This document shows positions 32,801 through 41,069 of a DNA stretch of 53,375 nt, in pieces; within the stretch, counting starts at the first letter, position 1, and every line of letters begins with the position of its first letter. The stretch comes from an uncultured Lachnospiraceae bacterium (GTDB lineage Bacteria; Bacillota; Clostridia; Lachnospirales; Lachnospiraceae). Where the stretch lies: positions 1 to 53,375 of the forward strand of contig CAJTPS010000024.1 of the NCBI GenBank assembly GCA_910578555.1. Reading direction: 5' to 3'. The notes beneath the pieces are model-generated. The model was not told the DNA's origin and did not search any database. It was given only the letters and a program-made list of their open reading frames with translations. The position numbers were made by a program, and so were the translations under genes.

Positions 32801-35499
32801 TGAAACAGCTGGTTACCTCCATCAGCCTGAATAAGACTTCCCTGAGTCTTGATGCAGGTGATACAGAGAAACTGACGGCAAGCGTTTCACCTTCCACAGC
32901 GGAGAATAAATCAGTTGTATGGAGCACATCGGACGAGAGGATTGCTTCTGTGGATGCAGATGGTCTGGTGACAGCGCATCTGAAAGGAACGGCTGTGGTT
33001 AGAGTGGAAGCGTTGGATGACAGTACTGTTTACAGGGAATGTAACGTGGAAGTCAAGGGTAACGGGTATGTGTGCGATACCGTTGACGGTCTGGAAAGTC
33101 CGCATAATTATCCCAATAACTGTTCGGACATCTGGATCTATACGAAGGAAGGCGCGGAAAGCCTGCTCGTCAGCTTCGACAGCAGAACGACAGTGGAGGA
33201 AGAGTTCGACTATATCTATATATTTGATGGGGCGAAGAAACAGATCGGTAAATATACCGGTACACAACTGGCGGGAGAGACGGTGGAAGTGCCGGGTGAT
33301 ACGGTCAGGATTCGACTGGTATCGGACGATAAGACAAGCGCATGGGGATTTAAAGTAACCCGTGTCATGGGAACCGGCAATGTGGAGAATGATGAATATC
33401 AGGTGACCTTTGATACACAGGGAGGCACGATGATCTTCCCGGTTACTGTGGAAAAGAATATGACGGTATCAGAACCGGCGGTACCTTTGAAACCGGGATT
33501 TAAGTTTGTTGGCTGGTATCTTGACGGGAAACCGTATGATTTTACGCGGCCGGTGACAGGCAATATTGTGCTGCTTGCCAGATGGGAGAGGGATATGACC
33601 GGTTCCGGGCCGATTGAAGAGGCACCTATTCCGGAGGAAGATATGCCGGCGGACGGTGTGGTTCCGGATGGACTATGGATTGCGGGGGTCAAGGATCAGA
33701 CCTACACAGGCAAAGCGCATAAACCGGAGGTGCATGTTTATGACGGCCGGGTCAGACTAAAGGAAAAGACAGATTATACCGTCAGTTACAAGAACAATAC
33801 GAAAGCGAATGACGCTTCTGATAAAAAGACAGCGCCGACGATTACCGTGAAAGGAAAAGGCAACTATGCAGGGTCTGCGACTGCCACATTTGTGATTGCT
33901 CCGGTAAACATAGAAGAACAGTCCGGCGCAGGACAGTCCACGATAGAGCAGGCGCCGGCTGTGAATATCGAAGGAATCATACTGGCATTTAACGGGAAGG
34001 TGCAGCAAAAGGCGCCGACGGTTACTTTTAACGGTAAAAAGCTGTCCGCGAAGCGGGATTACACGGTAGCTTATCCTGATACGGGAAACGGAGCATATCA
34101 GGAGACGGGCCGCTATCCCGTGCAGGTTACGGGTGTCGGTAACTTTACAGGCACCAGGACGGTTTATCTGGAAATTACAGATAAGCTTCTGATCAGTAAA
34201 GCGAAGGTGGTCAGGATTCCTGATAAGCCCTATCACGACGGAGAAGCGATCATGCTGACTTCATCGGAACTGGTGCTGTACATAAAATCCAGGAATGAGC
34301 CTTTATCGGAAGGTACTGATTATGAAGTTATTGATTATGAGAATAATCAAGAGATCGGTACGGCAACTGCGGTCATCCAGGGGATGGGCAGTTACGCAGG
34401 GACGAAGAAAGTGACATATAAGATCGTCGGAACATCTATCAATAAAGCGACGGTAGAGGGCATTGCGAACAGCGTATATAACGGTTCAAAGCAGGAACCG
34501 GAGATTACGGTGAAAGTAAACGGGGTCACACTTGTACCTGATCAGCATTATACGGTTACTTATAACCAGAACCAAAATGTAGGCACGGCAAGTGTCGTGA
34601 TACAGGGTGTCGGGGCGTACACCGGAACCGTCAAGAAGAAGTTTAAGATTACACCTTATGATTTGGAGAAAGATGAGCAGGGGCTGATTACGAATATGAT
34701 GACGGCTTCTGTTGTCAAGTACGTGAAAGGCGGGTGCAAGCCGCAGCCTGTGCTTCGTTTTGGGGAAACAGAATTAATAAACGGTACAGATTATACGGTT
34801 GCTTATCAGTATAATCAGAATATTGCGGATGCTTCTGCGACGAAGGCACCGACTATGAAAATCAAGGGGAAGGGAAATTTTAAAGGAACACGGACAGAGA
34901 AGTTTACCATTGTAAAAAAGCGACTTACAGATGCGGAAGAACCGGTTACTGTGTCAACCGCGGATATAGCTTATTCTAAAGGAGCAGGTAAATATATCAG
35001 CAAGCCGGTTCTGACGGATGTGGACGGTAAAGTACTGAAAGCGGGTACGGATTATGATGTTACTTATACACTGGCTGACGGTATCACAAAACTGAACAAG
35101 AAAAGTACGGTACCGGCCGGCTCGTATGTGTGTGTTACCGTTAAGGGTAAAGGAAAGTATGAAGGAAGCCTGATGACGACCTATCGTATTACACAGGCGA
35201 ACTTTACGAAAGTTACTGTTAAGATTGCGGCGCAGACCTATACCGGAAGCGAGATTTATCTGGACGGAGAAACCGGCGGGGTCATAACCGTTAAAGCAGG
35301 TAGGACGGAACTGACTTACGGTGAGGACTATGAAATTCTGGAGGACAGCTATGTGAACAATATCCGGAAGGGTACGGCAAGTGTGAAGATAAGAGGAATT
35401 CATAATTACGGCGGTACAAAGACGGTGAATTTTAAGATTCAGGCGAAGAAGATGGAGTCCTTTAGCAGTATTATTAAGAGCATTTTGTCTATGAGGTAA
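29818..35499 (+). CDS. BspA-like leucine-rich-repeat exoprotein with CUB-like domain
   Basis: This 1893-residue protein starts at the ATG at 29818 after GGAGAG. A signal peptide (about 1-27, ending VLA) is followed by an acidic linker (about 40-170, repeated EEDTD units) ending in ISISENNLP. Residues about 195-920 are LRR_5/BspA-type repeats (for example LPDSVTTIGLHVFKGC), including a 144-residue super-repeat present about three times. About 920-1080 are two Big2 domains (WKSSDTKVVTVEDTG and WSTSDERIASVDADG). About 1082-1184 is CUB-like (SPHNYPNNCSDIWIY, FDYIYIFDG). About 1190-1262 is an InlB B-repeat (FKFVGWYLDGKPYDF). The rest is DYTVxYxNN repeats shared with the 22169 protein. BspA-type LRRs bind host matrix proteins or bacteria in several species, so adhesion is likely. 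No anchor motif is visible. Confidence 0.92.
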   Translation: MRRMKKILAIALAVCLLCGTYGSDVLAVEGISNPDQVNPVAESETDRAGNQEDGTGIDETGTDESGAAEDGAAGGASGQPDSGTIEDTEDGSFGEETDGTGSADSEEETDAGEDDAPAEEDTDEGEDDVSAEEDTDGREDDAPAEEDTDGREDDASTEEDTDEGEPVLPEDGESVSDNSISISENNLPRYNAAGMETEENFDYTVDSKTNTVTLNGYATGYVGGAELYIPATLGGYPVTEIKSAAFKKTILLETVVIPDSVETIGTAAFMDCAILSSVTLPKGLKSMGYQAFQNCVSLTAIEIPKSLETGQGIDNPDYGMFRGCDKLKNVTFEEGTTRIVKQLFMGCASLEEITIPDTVTTIEYMAFERCVNLRKVSISDSVTEIGNDAFKDCTGLTQIVLPDSVTTIGLHVFKGCTGLAEVTLSRNLKTMGYETFKDCTSLTTIEIPKSLESGGSIDNGEYGSFAGCEKLKSVTFEDGATRIADHLFMGCTSLEEIVIPDTVTVIEYMAFTSCVNLKKVTIPNSVSEIENDAFRDCTGMTALTLPDSVTTIGLHVFKGCTGLAEVTLSRNLRTMGYETFKGCTSLTTIEIPKSLESGGSIDNGEYGSFAGCEKLKSITFEEGVTRIADHLLMGCTSLEEIIIPDTVTVIERLAFEGCTNLTHISIPASVTKIESRAFRNCTGMTGIDLSDGLTEIGNAALQGCTGLTEIKVPESVRSLGTELLSGCLSLEKAYLGDSVTILRTNTFSDCTKLTDLHLPEGLLTVESSAFANCDSLPEIILPEHVTKVDTRAFFDCDGLTKVIIPDSVTSLGTYVFAECELLCDVSLGTGITTIPSYGFNLCPSLQKIVLPYRVATIKSNAFKDCAQFTEITIPRATTVIENNAFSYPLKLTIYGVSGTYAETYAASVGATFVNLEKKATQVHLDKTELKLGNGKKTKLILSVTPADFTDEVSWKSSDTKVVTVEDTGEVTAKSLGTATVKVTVGDVSASCKITVKQLVTSISLNKTSLSLDAGDTEKLTASVSPSTAENKSVVWSTSDERIASVDADGLVTAHLKGTAVVRVEALDDSTVYRECNVEVKGNGYVCDTVDGLESPHNYPNNCSDIWIYTKEGAESLLVSFDSRTTVEEEFDYIYIFDGAKKQIGKYTGTQLAGETVEVPGDTVRIRLVSDDKTSAWGFKVTRVMGTGNVENDEYQVTFDTQGGTMIFPVTVEKNMTVSEPAVPLKPGFKFVGWYLDGKPYDFTRPVTGNIVLLARWERDMTGSGPIEEAPIPEEDMPADGVVPDGLWIAGVKDQTYTGKAHKPEVHVYDGRVRLKEKTDYTVSYKNNTKANDASDKKTAPTITVKGKGNYAGSATATFVIAPVNIEEQSGAGQSTIEQAPAVNIEGIILAFNGKVQQKAPTVTFNGKKLSAKRDYTVAYPDTGNGAYQETGRYPVQVTGVGNFTGTRTVYLEITDKLLISKAKVVRIPDKPYHDGEAIMLTSSELVLYIKSRNEPLSEGTDYEVIDYENNQEIGTATAVIQGMGSYAGTKKVTYKIVGTSINKATVEGIANSVYNGSKQEPEITVKVNGVTLVPDQHYTVTYNQNQNVGTASVVIQGVGAYTGTVKKKFKITPYDLEKDEQGLITNMMTASVVKYVKGGCKPQPVLRFGETELINGTDYTVAYQYNQNIADASATKAPTMKIKGKGNFKGTRTEKFTIVKKRLTDAEEPVTVSTADIAYSKGAGKYISKPVLTDVDGKVLKAGTDYDVTYTLADGITKLNKKSTVPAGSYVCVTVKGKGKYEGSLMTTYRITQANFTKVTVKIAAQTYTGSEIYLDGETGGVITVKAGRTELTYGEDYEILEDSYVNNIRKGTASVKIRGIHNYGGTKTVNFKIQAKKMESFSSIIKSILSMR
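30660..31880 (+). repeat. 432-bp super-repeat within the BspA-like gene
   Basis: Near-identical DNA recurs with a 432-bp period: the segment starting CCGGACAG at 31021 recurs at 31453, and the ATGGGRTAT landmark occurs near 30676, 31108 and 31540. Each unit encodes 144 residues, about six LRRs and one irregular insert (PKSLESGGSIDNGEYGSF). The last two copies are almost identical, so copy number could change by slippage or recombination. Confidence 0.8.
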
Positions 35500-35520
35500 A
35501 GGGTAAGGAAAGATAGAAAT

Positions 35521-35563
35521 AAAACGGGCTTCCGGTGTATTTAACACAGGAGGCCCGTTTTAT
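35521..35563 (+). terminator. Terminator after the BspA-like gene
   Basis: A 17-nt arm at 35521-35537 (AAAACGGGCTTCCGGTG) pairs with 35545-35561 (CACAGGAGGCCCGTTTT) with a few wobbles or mismatches. Its closing AAAACG/CGTTTT resembles the amt-PII terminator. Confidence 0.88.
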
Positions 35564-35574
35564 GTGGAGGAAAT

Positions 35575-35718
35575 TTACATTTTTCGCACAAATTCTTCTA
35601 AGGAAGCTGATCTGGCGGCCGATTTCACCCAGCGCTTCAGGGTGTCTAAGTCTGCTTCGCCATCGATTCGCGCTGCGGTGCTTTCCGGAATCGGGATCAG
35701 GTCAGAAAGAAATGCCAT
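35575..35718 (-). CDS. Possible small ORF or gene fragment
   Basis: A 47-codon minus-strand frame runs from the ATG at 35718 to a TAA at 35575. It encodes a balanced, helical peptide (around LDTLKRWVKSAA) that ends in VRKM. I do not recognise it. No clear ribosome binding site is present. It reads like the C-terminal tail of a longer protein left in the 376-bp gap between the BspA-like gene and pyk. The rest of this gap (35719-35875) holds a TATAAT at 35822-35827 that may serve pyk, without a good -35 element. Confidence 0.3.
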   Translation of the reverse strand: MAFLSDLIPIPESTAARIDGEADLDTLKRWVKSAARSASLEEFVRKM

Positions 35719-35875
35719 AATCAATTGTTTTGGTCTGCCATATTATGATATGATTAGACTATTGTGCACATGAAGAACCACAAATGCGTACAACAACGGA
35801 TACAGGATACGGGGTTTAAGATATAATATTTCCGTATAAAATAGGAATATCAGCTAAAGGAGGAAACAACCAGCC

Positions 35876-37294
35876 ATGAGAAAAACAAAAATCGTATGCA
35901 CCCTCGGACCGGCAACAGACAATGAGGAAGTGCTCAGACAGATGATGATAGAGGGGATGGACGTTGCCCGATGCAACTTTTCCCACGGTACGTATGAGGA
36001 CCATAAGAGAAGAATGGATATGGTAAAGAAGCTTCGCAAGGAGGTGGGTAAACCGGTGGCGATCCTGTTGGACACCAAAGGACCGGAAGTGCGGGTGAAG
36101 GATTTCAAAGAAGGCAAAGTCATGCTCGAAGAAGGACAGTTATTTACGCTGACTGCCGATGAGGTGGAAGGGACGAAGGACATTGTCAGCGTGACTTACA
36201 ACAGGCTGTACGAAGATCTGGAAGTGGGTATGCGTGTTCTGATGGACGACGGGCTGATCGAGATGACGGTGGAAAAGGTTGATAAGAACAATATTGTCTG
36301 CCGCGTGATCAACGGCGGCGCTGTGTCCAACCATAAGGGCGTTAACGTGCCGGATGTAGACCTTTCCATGCCATATATCAGTGACAGGGACAGAGAGGAT
36401 ATTCTATTCGGTATTGAACAGGATGTGGATTTCATCGCGGCGTCTTTTGTCCAGAAAAAAGAAGATATTCTGCAGCTGCGCAAGCTGCTTGAGAAAAACG
36501 GCGGGGAGGAGATCAGAATCATATCTAAGATTGAAAATGCGCAAGGGGTTGCCAACATTGACGACATCATAGAGGTTTCCGATGGTATCATGGTAGCCCG
36601 CGGCGATATGGGTGTAGAGATTCCTTATGAGGAAGTGCCTGTGATCCAGAAGAAGATCATTAAGAAGGTTTACCGCGCCGGTAAGCAGGTGATCACGGCG
36701 ACTCAGATGCTGGAGTCCATGATCAAGAATCCGCGCCCGACGAGAGCGGAGACGACCGACATAGCCAATGCGGTGTACGACGGCACCAGCGCGATCATGC
36801 TGTCCGGGGAGACGGCGGCGGGCGCATATCCCGTGGAAGCTGTGAAGACAATGGTGCGCATCGCGGAGCGAACGGAACAGGATGTGGATTATCGGAAACG
36901 TTTCTTCCAGAATGAGAGAAGCGCCAATCCGGATATAACGGACGCTATCTGTCATGCCACCTGTACCACGGCGCTTGATCTGAATGCCAGGGCGATCGTG
37001 ACTGTGACGAAGTCCGGCAGGTCGGCGCGGATGATCTCAAGATACCGTCCGATGAGCGATATCATAAGCTGTGCCACGACAGAGAAAGTCTGCAGGCAGC
37101 TGTCTCTGACATGGGGTGTAACGCCGCTTCTGATCAAGGAAGAAAAAGAAGTGTTTGATCTGTTCGATAAGGCGATCCATGCGGCGGTAAAGAAGAAGCT
37201 TCTGGAAAAAGGAGATCTGACGGTCATTACGTCGGGCGTTCCCATCGGATTCTCCGGCACTACCAATATGATGAAAGTACAGATCGTATCATAA
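35876..37294 (+). CDS. pyk: Pyruvate kinase
   Basis: The 472-residue enzyme converts phosphoenolpyruvate and ADP to pyruvate and ATP, the last step of glycolysis, in the cytosol. The N-terminus RKTKIVCTLGPAT, the substrate-site block ARCNFSHG, the family signature IRIISKIENAQG, and the following DGIMVARGDMGVEIP and ATQMLESM are all present. AAAGGAGGA lies about 12 nt before the ATG. The length is that of the basic form, without the extra C-terminal PEP-utiliser-like domain of Bacillus enzymes. The gene ends only after entering the convergent transporter gene: its stop codon overlaps the last 6 nt of that gene, so there is no room for a conventional terminator between them. Confidence 0.97.
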   Translation: MRKTKIVCTLGPATDNEEVLRQMMIEGMDVARCNFSHGTYEDHKRRMDMVKKLRKEVGKPVAILLDTKGPEVRVKDFKEGKVMLEEGQLFTLTADEVEGTKDIVSVTYNRLYEDLEVGMRVLMDDGLIEMTVEKVDKNNIVCRVINGGAVSNHKGVNVPDVDLSMPYISDRDREDILFGIEQDVDFIAASFVQKKEDILQLRKLLEKNGGEEIRIISKIENAQGVANIDDIIEVSDGIMVARGDMGVEIPYEEVPVIQKKIIKKVYRAGKQVITATQMLESMIKNPRPTRAETTDIANAVYDGTSAIMLSGETAAGAYPVEAVKTMVRIAERTEQDVDYRKRFFQNERSANPDITDAICHATCTTALDLNARAIVTVTKSGRSARMISRYRPMSDIISCATTEKVCRQLSLTWGVTPLLIKEEKEVFDLFDKAIHAAVKKKLLEKGDLTVITSGVPIGFSGTTNMMKVQIVS

Positions 37295-38260
37295 TAGCAG
37301 GCTCACGATCGGAATCGTTCCGAGACTCAGGATCGTGGTCAGAATGATGCCCTGAGAGATCGTGTCTGTCTCTACCTGGAGCTGCTTGGAGAGCATCAGC
37401 GGCATGTTGGCGGCGGGCACGGCGAGCATCAGCGCCATTGTGTTCAGAATCAACGGATTGTGGATAAACGGGCGCAACAGCAGAATACAGCCGATGGGCA
37501 CCAGAATCTGCCGCAGCAGGGTGAAGCCGTACAGCTTCGGATGGGAAAAGATATCTTTCGGCGCCATCTGTGCCACGGAAGCACCCAGAACCAGCATGGA
37601 CAGCAGTGTAGTGGCCTGCCCCATGTAGGTCAGGGTAGATGAGACGATTACCGGTACATGGAAATTGCCCAGATAGAAGATGATCGTTGCAGTGGCGGAA
37701 ATCGTTCCGGCGTTGATCAGTTTCTTCCATAGGGGAGTGGTTACGGGCGCCGCTTCAGTTCCTGTTTTTGCAGCTGTTTTTGCAGCCGCCAGTTGTCTTG
37801 CCTCGGCTCTCTGCAGCAGCGAGATGCCGAAGGTATAGATCAGAATATTGAAGATCAGGTTATAGATGGATACGAAGATCAGGGATTCCGGTCCCAGAAC
37901 TGCGGATGCCAGAGGTATGCCGATGAAACCTACGTTGCCGAAGATGGTCAGCATCTGGTAGGAATAATGATACATATCCGGCACCCGCAGGATACGCGGG
38001 ATCAGGCAGCCTGCGGCGATCAGAATCCCGTAGACGATCAGGTAGATACCAAGTGCAATCCCGAGTTCCGGCAGCGAAACTTTCGGGCCGTCCTGGAAAG
38101 CGGAACAGATCAGCAATGCCGGATTTGTTACGTTGACAATGATGCCCGAGACTTGTTTTGCGGTTATATCTGACAGCATTTCTTTCTTATATAATAGTAA
38201 GCCGATGGCGATCAGTATAAAGATCATGACCATTTGCTGCAATACGACTGTGATACTCAT
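37289..38260 (-). CDS. AEC-family transporter (auxin-efflux-carrier type permease)
   Basis: The 323-residue protein has about 10 hydrophobic segments in two halves separated by a hydrophilic loop (about 150-180, Ala/Thr-rich), the layout of the AEC/Mem_trans family. Family landmarks include the N-terminal segment with GLLLYKKEMLSD and the motif TNPALL in the second helix, and GNVGFIGIPLASAVLG in the fourth. Characterised bacterial members move organic acids such as malate or malonate; the substrate here cannot be read from sequence. It is transcribed toward pyk and overlaps its end by 6 nt. A promoter with an extended -10 is visible upstream (38303-38330). The ribosome binding site (AGGTTTGAG) is weak. 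Confidence 0.88.
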   Translation of the reverse strand: MSITVVLQQMVMIFILIAIGLLLYKKEMLSDITAKQVSGIIVNVTNPALLICSAFQDGPKVSLPELGIALGIYLIVYGILIAAGCLIPRILRVPDMYHYSYQMLTIFGNVGFIGIPLASAVLGPESLIFVSIYNLIFNILIYTFGISLLQRAEARQLAAAKTAAKTGTEAAPVTTPLWKKLINAGTISATATIIFYLGNFHVPVIVSSTLTYMGQATTLLSMLVLGASVAQMAPKDIFSHPKLYGFTLLRQILVPIGCILLLRPFIHNPLILNTMALMLAVPAANMPLMLSKQLQVETDTISQGIILTTILSLGTIPIVSLLL

Positions 38261-38302
38261 AGTTTCTCAAACCTGCTTTCTGTTTCAATTCCAACAGTGG
38301 AT

Positions 38303-38330
38303 ATTGTACCACTTTTTTTCTGAAATACAA
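38303..38330 (-). promoter_or_regulatory. Promoter of the AEC transporter gene
   Basis: On the minus strand, TTGTAT (38330-38325), a 16-nt spacer and TGGTACAAT (extended -10, hexamer 38308-38303) point toward the start codon at 38260. Confidence 0.6.
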
Positions 38331-38365
38331 ATATAAATAAGGCACTTTCCTAAAAAGAGGGATGT

Positions 38366-38374
38366 TGGTATAAT
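38366..38374 (+). promoter_or_regulatory. Extended -10 promoter upstream of the GH36 gene
   Basis: TGGTATAAT is a perfect extended -10 element (hexamer 38369-38374) without a clear -35 (TTTCCT at 17 nt). The start would fall near 38381, within the left arm of a large hairpin, and the leader to the ATG at 38733 would be about 350 nt. Confidence 0.55.
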
Positions 38375-38375
38375 A

Positions 38376-38435
38376 GGACATGAAGTTACACTAAGACACC
38401 CAAATACGGTGTCCAAGTGTAACTAAGTCATGTCC
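38376..38435 (+). repeat. Long inverted repeat at the head of the GH36 leader
   Basis: GGACATGA (38376-38383), AGTTACACT (38384-38392) and GACACC (38395-38400) pair with TCATGTCC (38428-38435), AGTGTAACT (38416-38424) and GGTGTC (38408-38413). That makes 23 bp with two small internal loops and a 7-nt loop. There is no U-tract, so it does not look like a terminator. Confidence 0.8.
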
Positions 38436-38680
38436 GAGAGAATGCGAAAAGCGCGCATTCTCTGCACAGGCTGGGAAACGCAGTCTAAGTAAACTTAAGT
38501 CATGCTTGGGAGAATGCAAAAAGCGCGCATTCTCTGCACAGGCTGGGAAACGCAGTCTAAGTAAACTTAAGTCATGCTTGAGAGAATGCGAAAAGCGCGC
38601 ATTCTCTGCACAGGCTGGGAAACGCAGTCTAAGTAAACTTAAGTCATGCTTGGGAGAATGCAAAAAGCGCGCATTCTCCA
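38431..38680 (+). repeat. Tandem 72-bp hairpin repeats in the GH36 leader
   Basis: Three full units of 72 bp and a fourth partial one run head to tail. Each begins with TGCTTGGGAGAATGC or a close variant and ends with AACTTAAGTCA. Every unit contains the inverted repeat GAGAATGCG / CGCATTCTC with a short A-rich loop, and a second small dyad TAAGTAAACTTA. Units differ only at a few sites, in an alternating pattern (GCGAAAA versus GCAAAAA). The 72-bp period keeps a reading frame open on both strands, which explains apparent ORFs here; these have no ribosome binding site. Confidence 0.9.
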
Positions 38681-38732
38681 CGAATGGTGGAAAACGTACT
38701 TTTGCAGTGTTTTCTGCAGGAATGGAGGAAAA

Positions 38733-40949
38733 ATGAATATCACGTATAATGAGCAGAACAGGGTTTTTAAATTAGATACGGCGCATACGAGTTATTGCAT
38801 CGGAATCGTGGACGAGGAGAATTTTGTCGGGCATATCTATTATGGAAGAAAACTGGAGGAGGACAATCTGGCGTATCTTATGCGGACTGCGGAGGCGCCC
38901 TTTGTGCCGTCACAGAACAACCGGGACAGAACTTCTTTCCTGGATACATTTCCGATGGAGTACACGGGGAACGGTCTGGGCGATTACAGGGAGAGCACGC
39001 TGGCGGTCAGAACCATGGGCGGACACAGCGGCGTATCGCTGTCCTATGTTTCCCACAGAATATATGACGGCAAGGATGAACTGCCGGGGCTGCCTGCGAC
39101 GTTCGGACAGAAAGCAGAATGTAAGACGCTGGAGATAACCTGTGAGGATCAGGCGCTGCAGCTGCAGGTGATCCTTTCCTACAGTATCTTTGCGGACAGC
39201 GATGCTGTGGCGCGGAGTGTGAGGATCGTCAATCAGGCGAAGGAGCCGGTCTATCTGACGAAGGTATTGTCCGCATGCATCGACATGGATCAGGAAGACT
39301 ATGAGATGATCACGCTGCACGGCTCATGGGCGAGAGAACGTATTATACAGACGCGGCCTGTCATGAAGGGCAAGCAGAGCGTCTCTTCGGTGCGCGGCGA
39401 GTCCAGTCATCAGGAGCATCCTTTCATGGCGTGGAAGAAAAAAACGACGACCGAAGAAAGCGGAGAGATCTACGCCATGAATTTTGTCTATTCCGGTAAT
39501 TTTCTGGCACAGATCGAGGCGGACCAGTTCGGCAGCATGCGTGCCGTGATGGGAATCCACCCGCAGGATTTCATCTGGAAGCTGGAGCCCGGCGGGAGTT
39601 TTCAGGCGCCGGAAGTAATCTGCGTCTACTCGGCGGAGGGCATCGGCGGCATGACGAGAACATTCCACGATCTGTACCGCAATCACCTGATCCGCGGGGA
39701 GTACAAGGATAAGAAGAGACCGATTCTGATCAACAACTGGGAAGCAACCTACTTTGATTTTGACACGGATAAATTACTGCGTATCGCGAAACAGGCTTCC
39801 GCGCTGGGCATCGAGATGCTGGTGATGGACGACGGCTGGTTCGGATACCGGAACGATGATAATTCCAGCCTCGGAGACTGGCAGGTCAATGAGAACAAGA
39901 TCAGGGGCGGCTTGAAATATCTGGTGGATGAAGTCAATAAACTGGGCATGAAGTTCGGTATCTGGGTGGAACCGGAGATGATCTCACCGGATTCCGATCT
40001 GTACCGCGCGCATCCCGACTGGGCGATCGCGATTCCGGGCAGAACGGGCAGTCTCGCGCGCAACCAGTATGTGCTTGATCTGACGAGACAGGAGGTCAGA
40101 GATTGTGTCTACGAGATGATTGCAGGGGTTCTTCGCAGCGCCAATATCGAATACGTGAAATGGGATATGAACAGGCAGCTTAGTGATCTGGGCAGTTACG
40201 GACTTCCGGCTGACAGGCAGGGGGAACTGCTTCACAGACAGGTGCTTGCGCTCTATGAGATGCAGGATAGAATGACGAAGGAATTTCCCAATCTGCTGCT
40301 GGAAAACTGTTCCGGCGGCGGTGCGAGATTCGATGCCGGCATGTTGTATTACAGCCCGCAGATCTGGTGTTCCGATGACGCGGATGCGATAGAGCGGCTG
40401 TCCATTCAGGCAGGTACGGCACTGATCTATCCGCTGTCCACGATGGGTGCGCATGTGTCCGACTGCCCGAATCATACAGTGGGCAGAGTGACGCCTTTTG
40501 AGACGAGAGGTTATGTGGCATTAGCCGGGACGTTCGGCTATGAGCTGGATGTGACGAAGATTCCGGAGGAGGACCGGAATATGATTCCGCAGCAGACTGC
40601 CATGTACCACAAGTACAATGATCTGGTACGCACGGGAGATTATTACCGGATCGCACACTATGCGGACAACCGTTATTATGACTGTTATGAAGTGGTGGCA
40701 AAGGACAGAAGTGAGGCGCTGATTACTTACATTCAGGTGCTGGGCAGACCCAATTTCCACAGCAGACGCCTCCACATTCCGGGACTTGACCCGCAGGCTG
40801 TTTACGTCATCGAGAATGCACAGGACTGGCCGGAGATCAGGCAGACGGAGTACCGGGGCGATACTTTGCACCACGCAGGCATTAATATACCGCCGATCAG
40901 CGGTGATTTTAAGGGCAGATTGATGCACCTGGTAAGAAAGCAGGCATAG
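38733..40949 (+). CDS. GH36 alpha-galactosidase
   Basis: The ATG at 38733 follows AATGGAGGAAAA and gives 738 residues, the usual length of the bacterial GH36 tetrameric enzymes. It should release alpha-1,6-linked galactose from melibiose, raffinose and related oligosaccharides. An N-terminal beta-supersandwich is followed by the TIM barrel, with LVMDDGWFG and the nucleophile Asp478 in KWDMNR. The acid/base Asp548 lies in WCSDDAD after ENCSGGGARFD. These numbers equal those I recall for Geobacillus stearothermophilus AgaA. There is no signal peptide, so it is intracellular and needs imported substrate. The frame is open further upstream into the tandem repeats, but the ribosome binding site fixes this start. 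No transporter or regulator for raffinose-type sugars is adjacent. Confidence 0.95.
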   Translation: MNITYNEQNRVFKLDTAHTSYCIGIVDEENFVGHIYYGRKLEEDNLAYLMRTAEAPFVPSQNNRDRTSFLDTFPMEYTGNGLGDYRESTLAVRTMGGHSGVSLSYVSHRIYDGKDELPGLPATFGQKAECKTLEITCEDQALQLQVILSYSIFADSDAVARSVRIVNQAKEPVYLTKVLSACIDMDQEDYEMITLHGSWARERIIQTRPVMKGKQSVSSVRGESSHQEHPFMAWKKKTTTEESGEIYAMNFVYSGNFLAQIEADQFGSMRAVMGIHPQDFIWKLEPGGSFQAPEVICVYSAEGIGGMTRTFHDLYRNHLIRGEYKDKKRPILINNWEATYFDFDTDKLLRIAKQASALGIEMLVMDDGWFGYRNDDNSSLGDWQVNENKIRGGLKYLVDEVNKLGMKFGIWVEPEMISPDSDLYRAHPDWAIAIPGRTGSLARNQYVLDLTRQEVRDCVYEMIAGVLRSANIEYVKWDMNRQLSDLGSYGLPADRQGELLHRQVLALYEMQDRMTKEFPNLLLENCSGGGARFDAGMLYYSPQIWCSDDADAIERLSIQAGTALIYPLSTMGAHVSDCPNHTVGRVTPFETRGYVALAGTFGYELDVTKIPEEDRNMIPQQTAMYHKYNDLVRTGDYYRIAHYADNRYYDCYEVVAKDRSEALITYIQVLGRPNFHSRRLHIPGLDPQAVYVIENAQDWPEIRQTEYRGDTLHHAGINIPPISGDFKGRLMHLVRKQA

Positions 40950-40988
40950 CAGGACATAATATCGTGATATGCAGAATAAAATAAAAAG

Positions 40989-41048
40989 GCAGGCTATACT
41001 AAATTTTTCACACGCAAATTAGTGCCTGCGGCTCAGATTCGCAGGCTA
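40989..41048 (+). promoter_or_regulatory. Competing hairpins in the aminotransferase leader
   Basis: The segment GCCTGCG (41024-41030) can pair with GCAGGC upstream (40989-40994) or CGCAGGC downstream (41040-41046), but not both. GCAGGCTA occurs as a direct repeat at 40989 and 41041. The second pairing ends close to the GGAAAGG before the aminotransferase start. This could be an attenuator-like switch or a chance palindrome; there is no U-tract. Confidence 0.3.
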
Positions 41049-41069
41049 CGGAAAGGCATGGTTATTCAT

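Noticed and set aside
38431..38690. CRISPR array at the tandem repeats
   Set aside because: The units are contiguous 72-bp copies without unique spacers, and no cas genes are in the window.
38391..38736. Open frames on both strands over the 72-bp repeats (24-residue repeat peptides)
   Set aside because: The period is a multiple of three, so frames stay open by construction; no ribosome binding site or protein family supports them.
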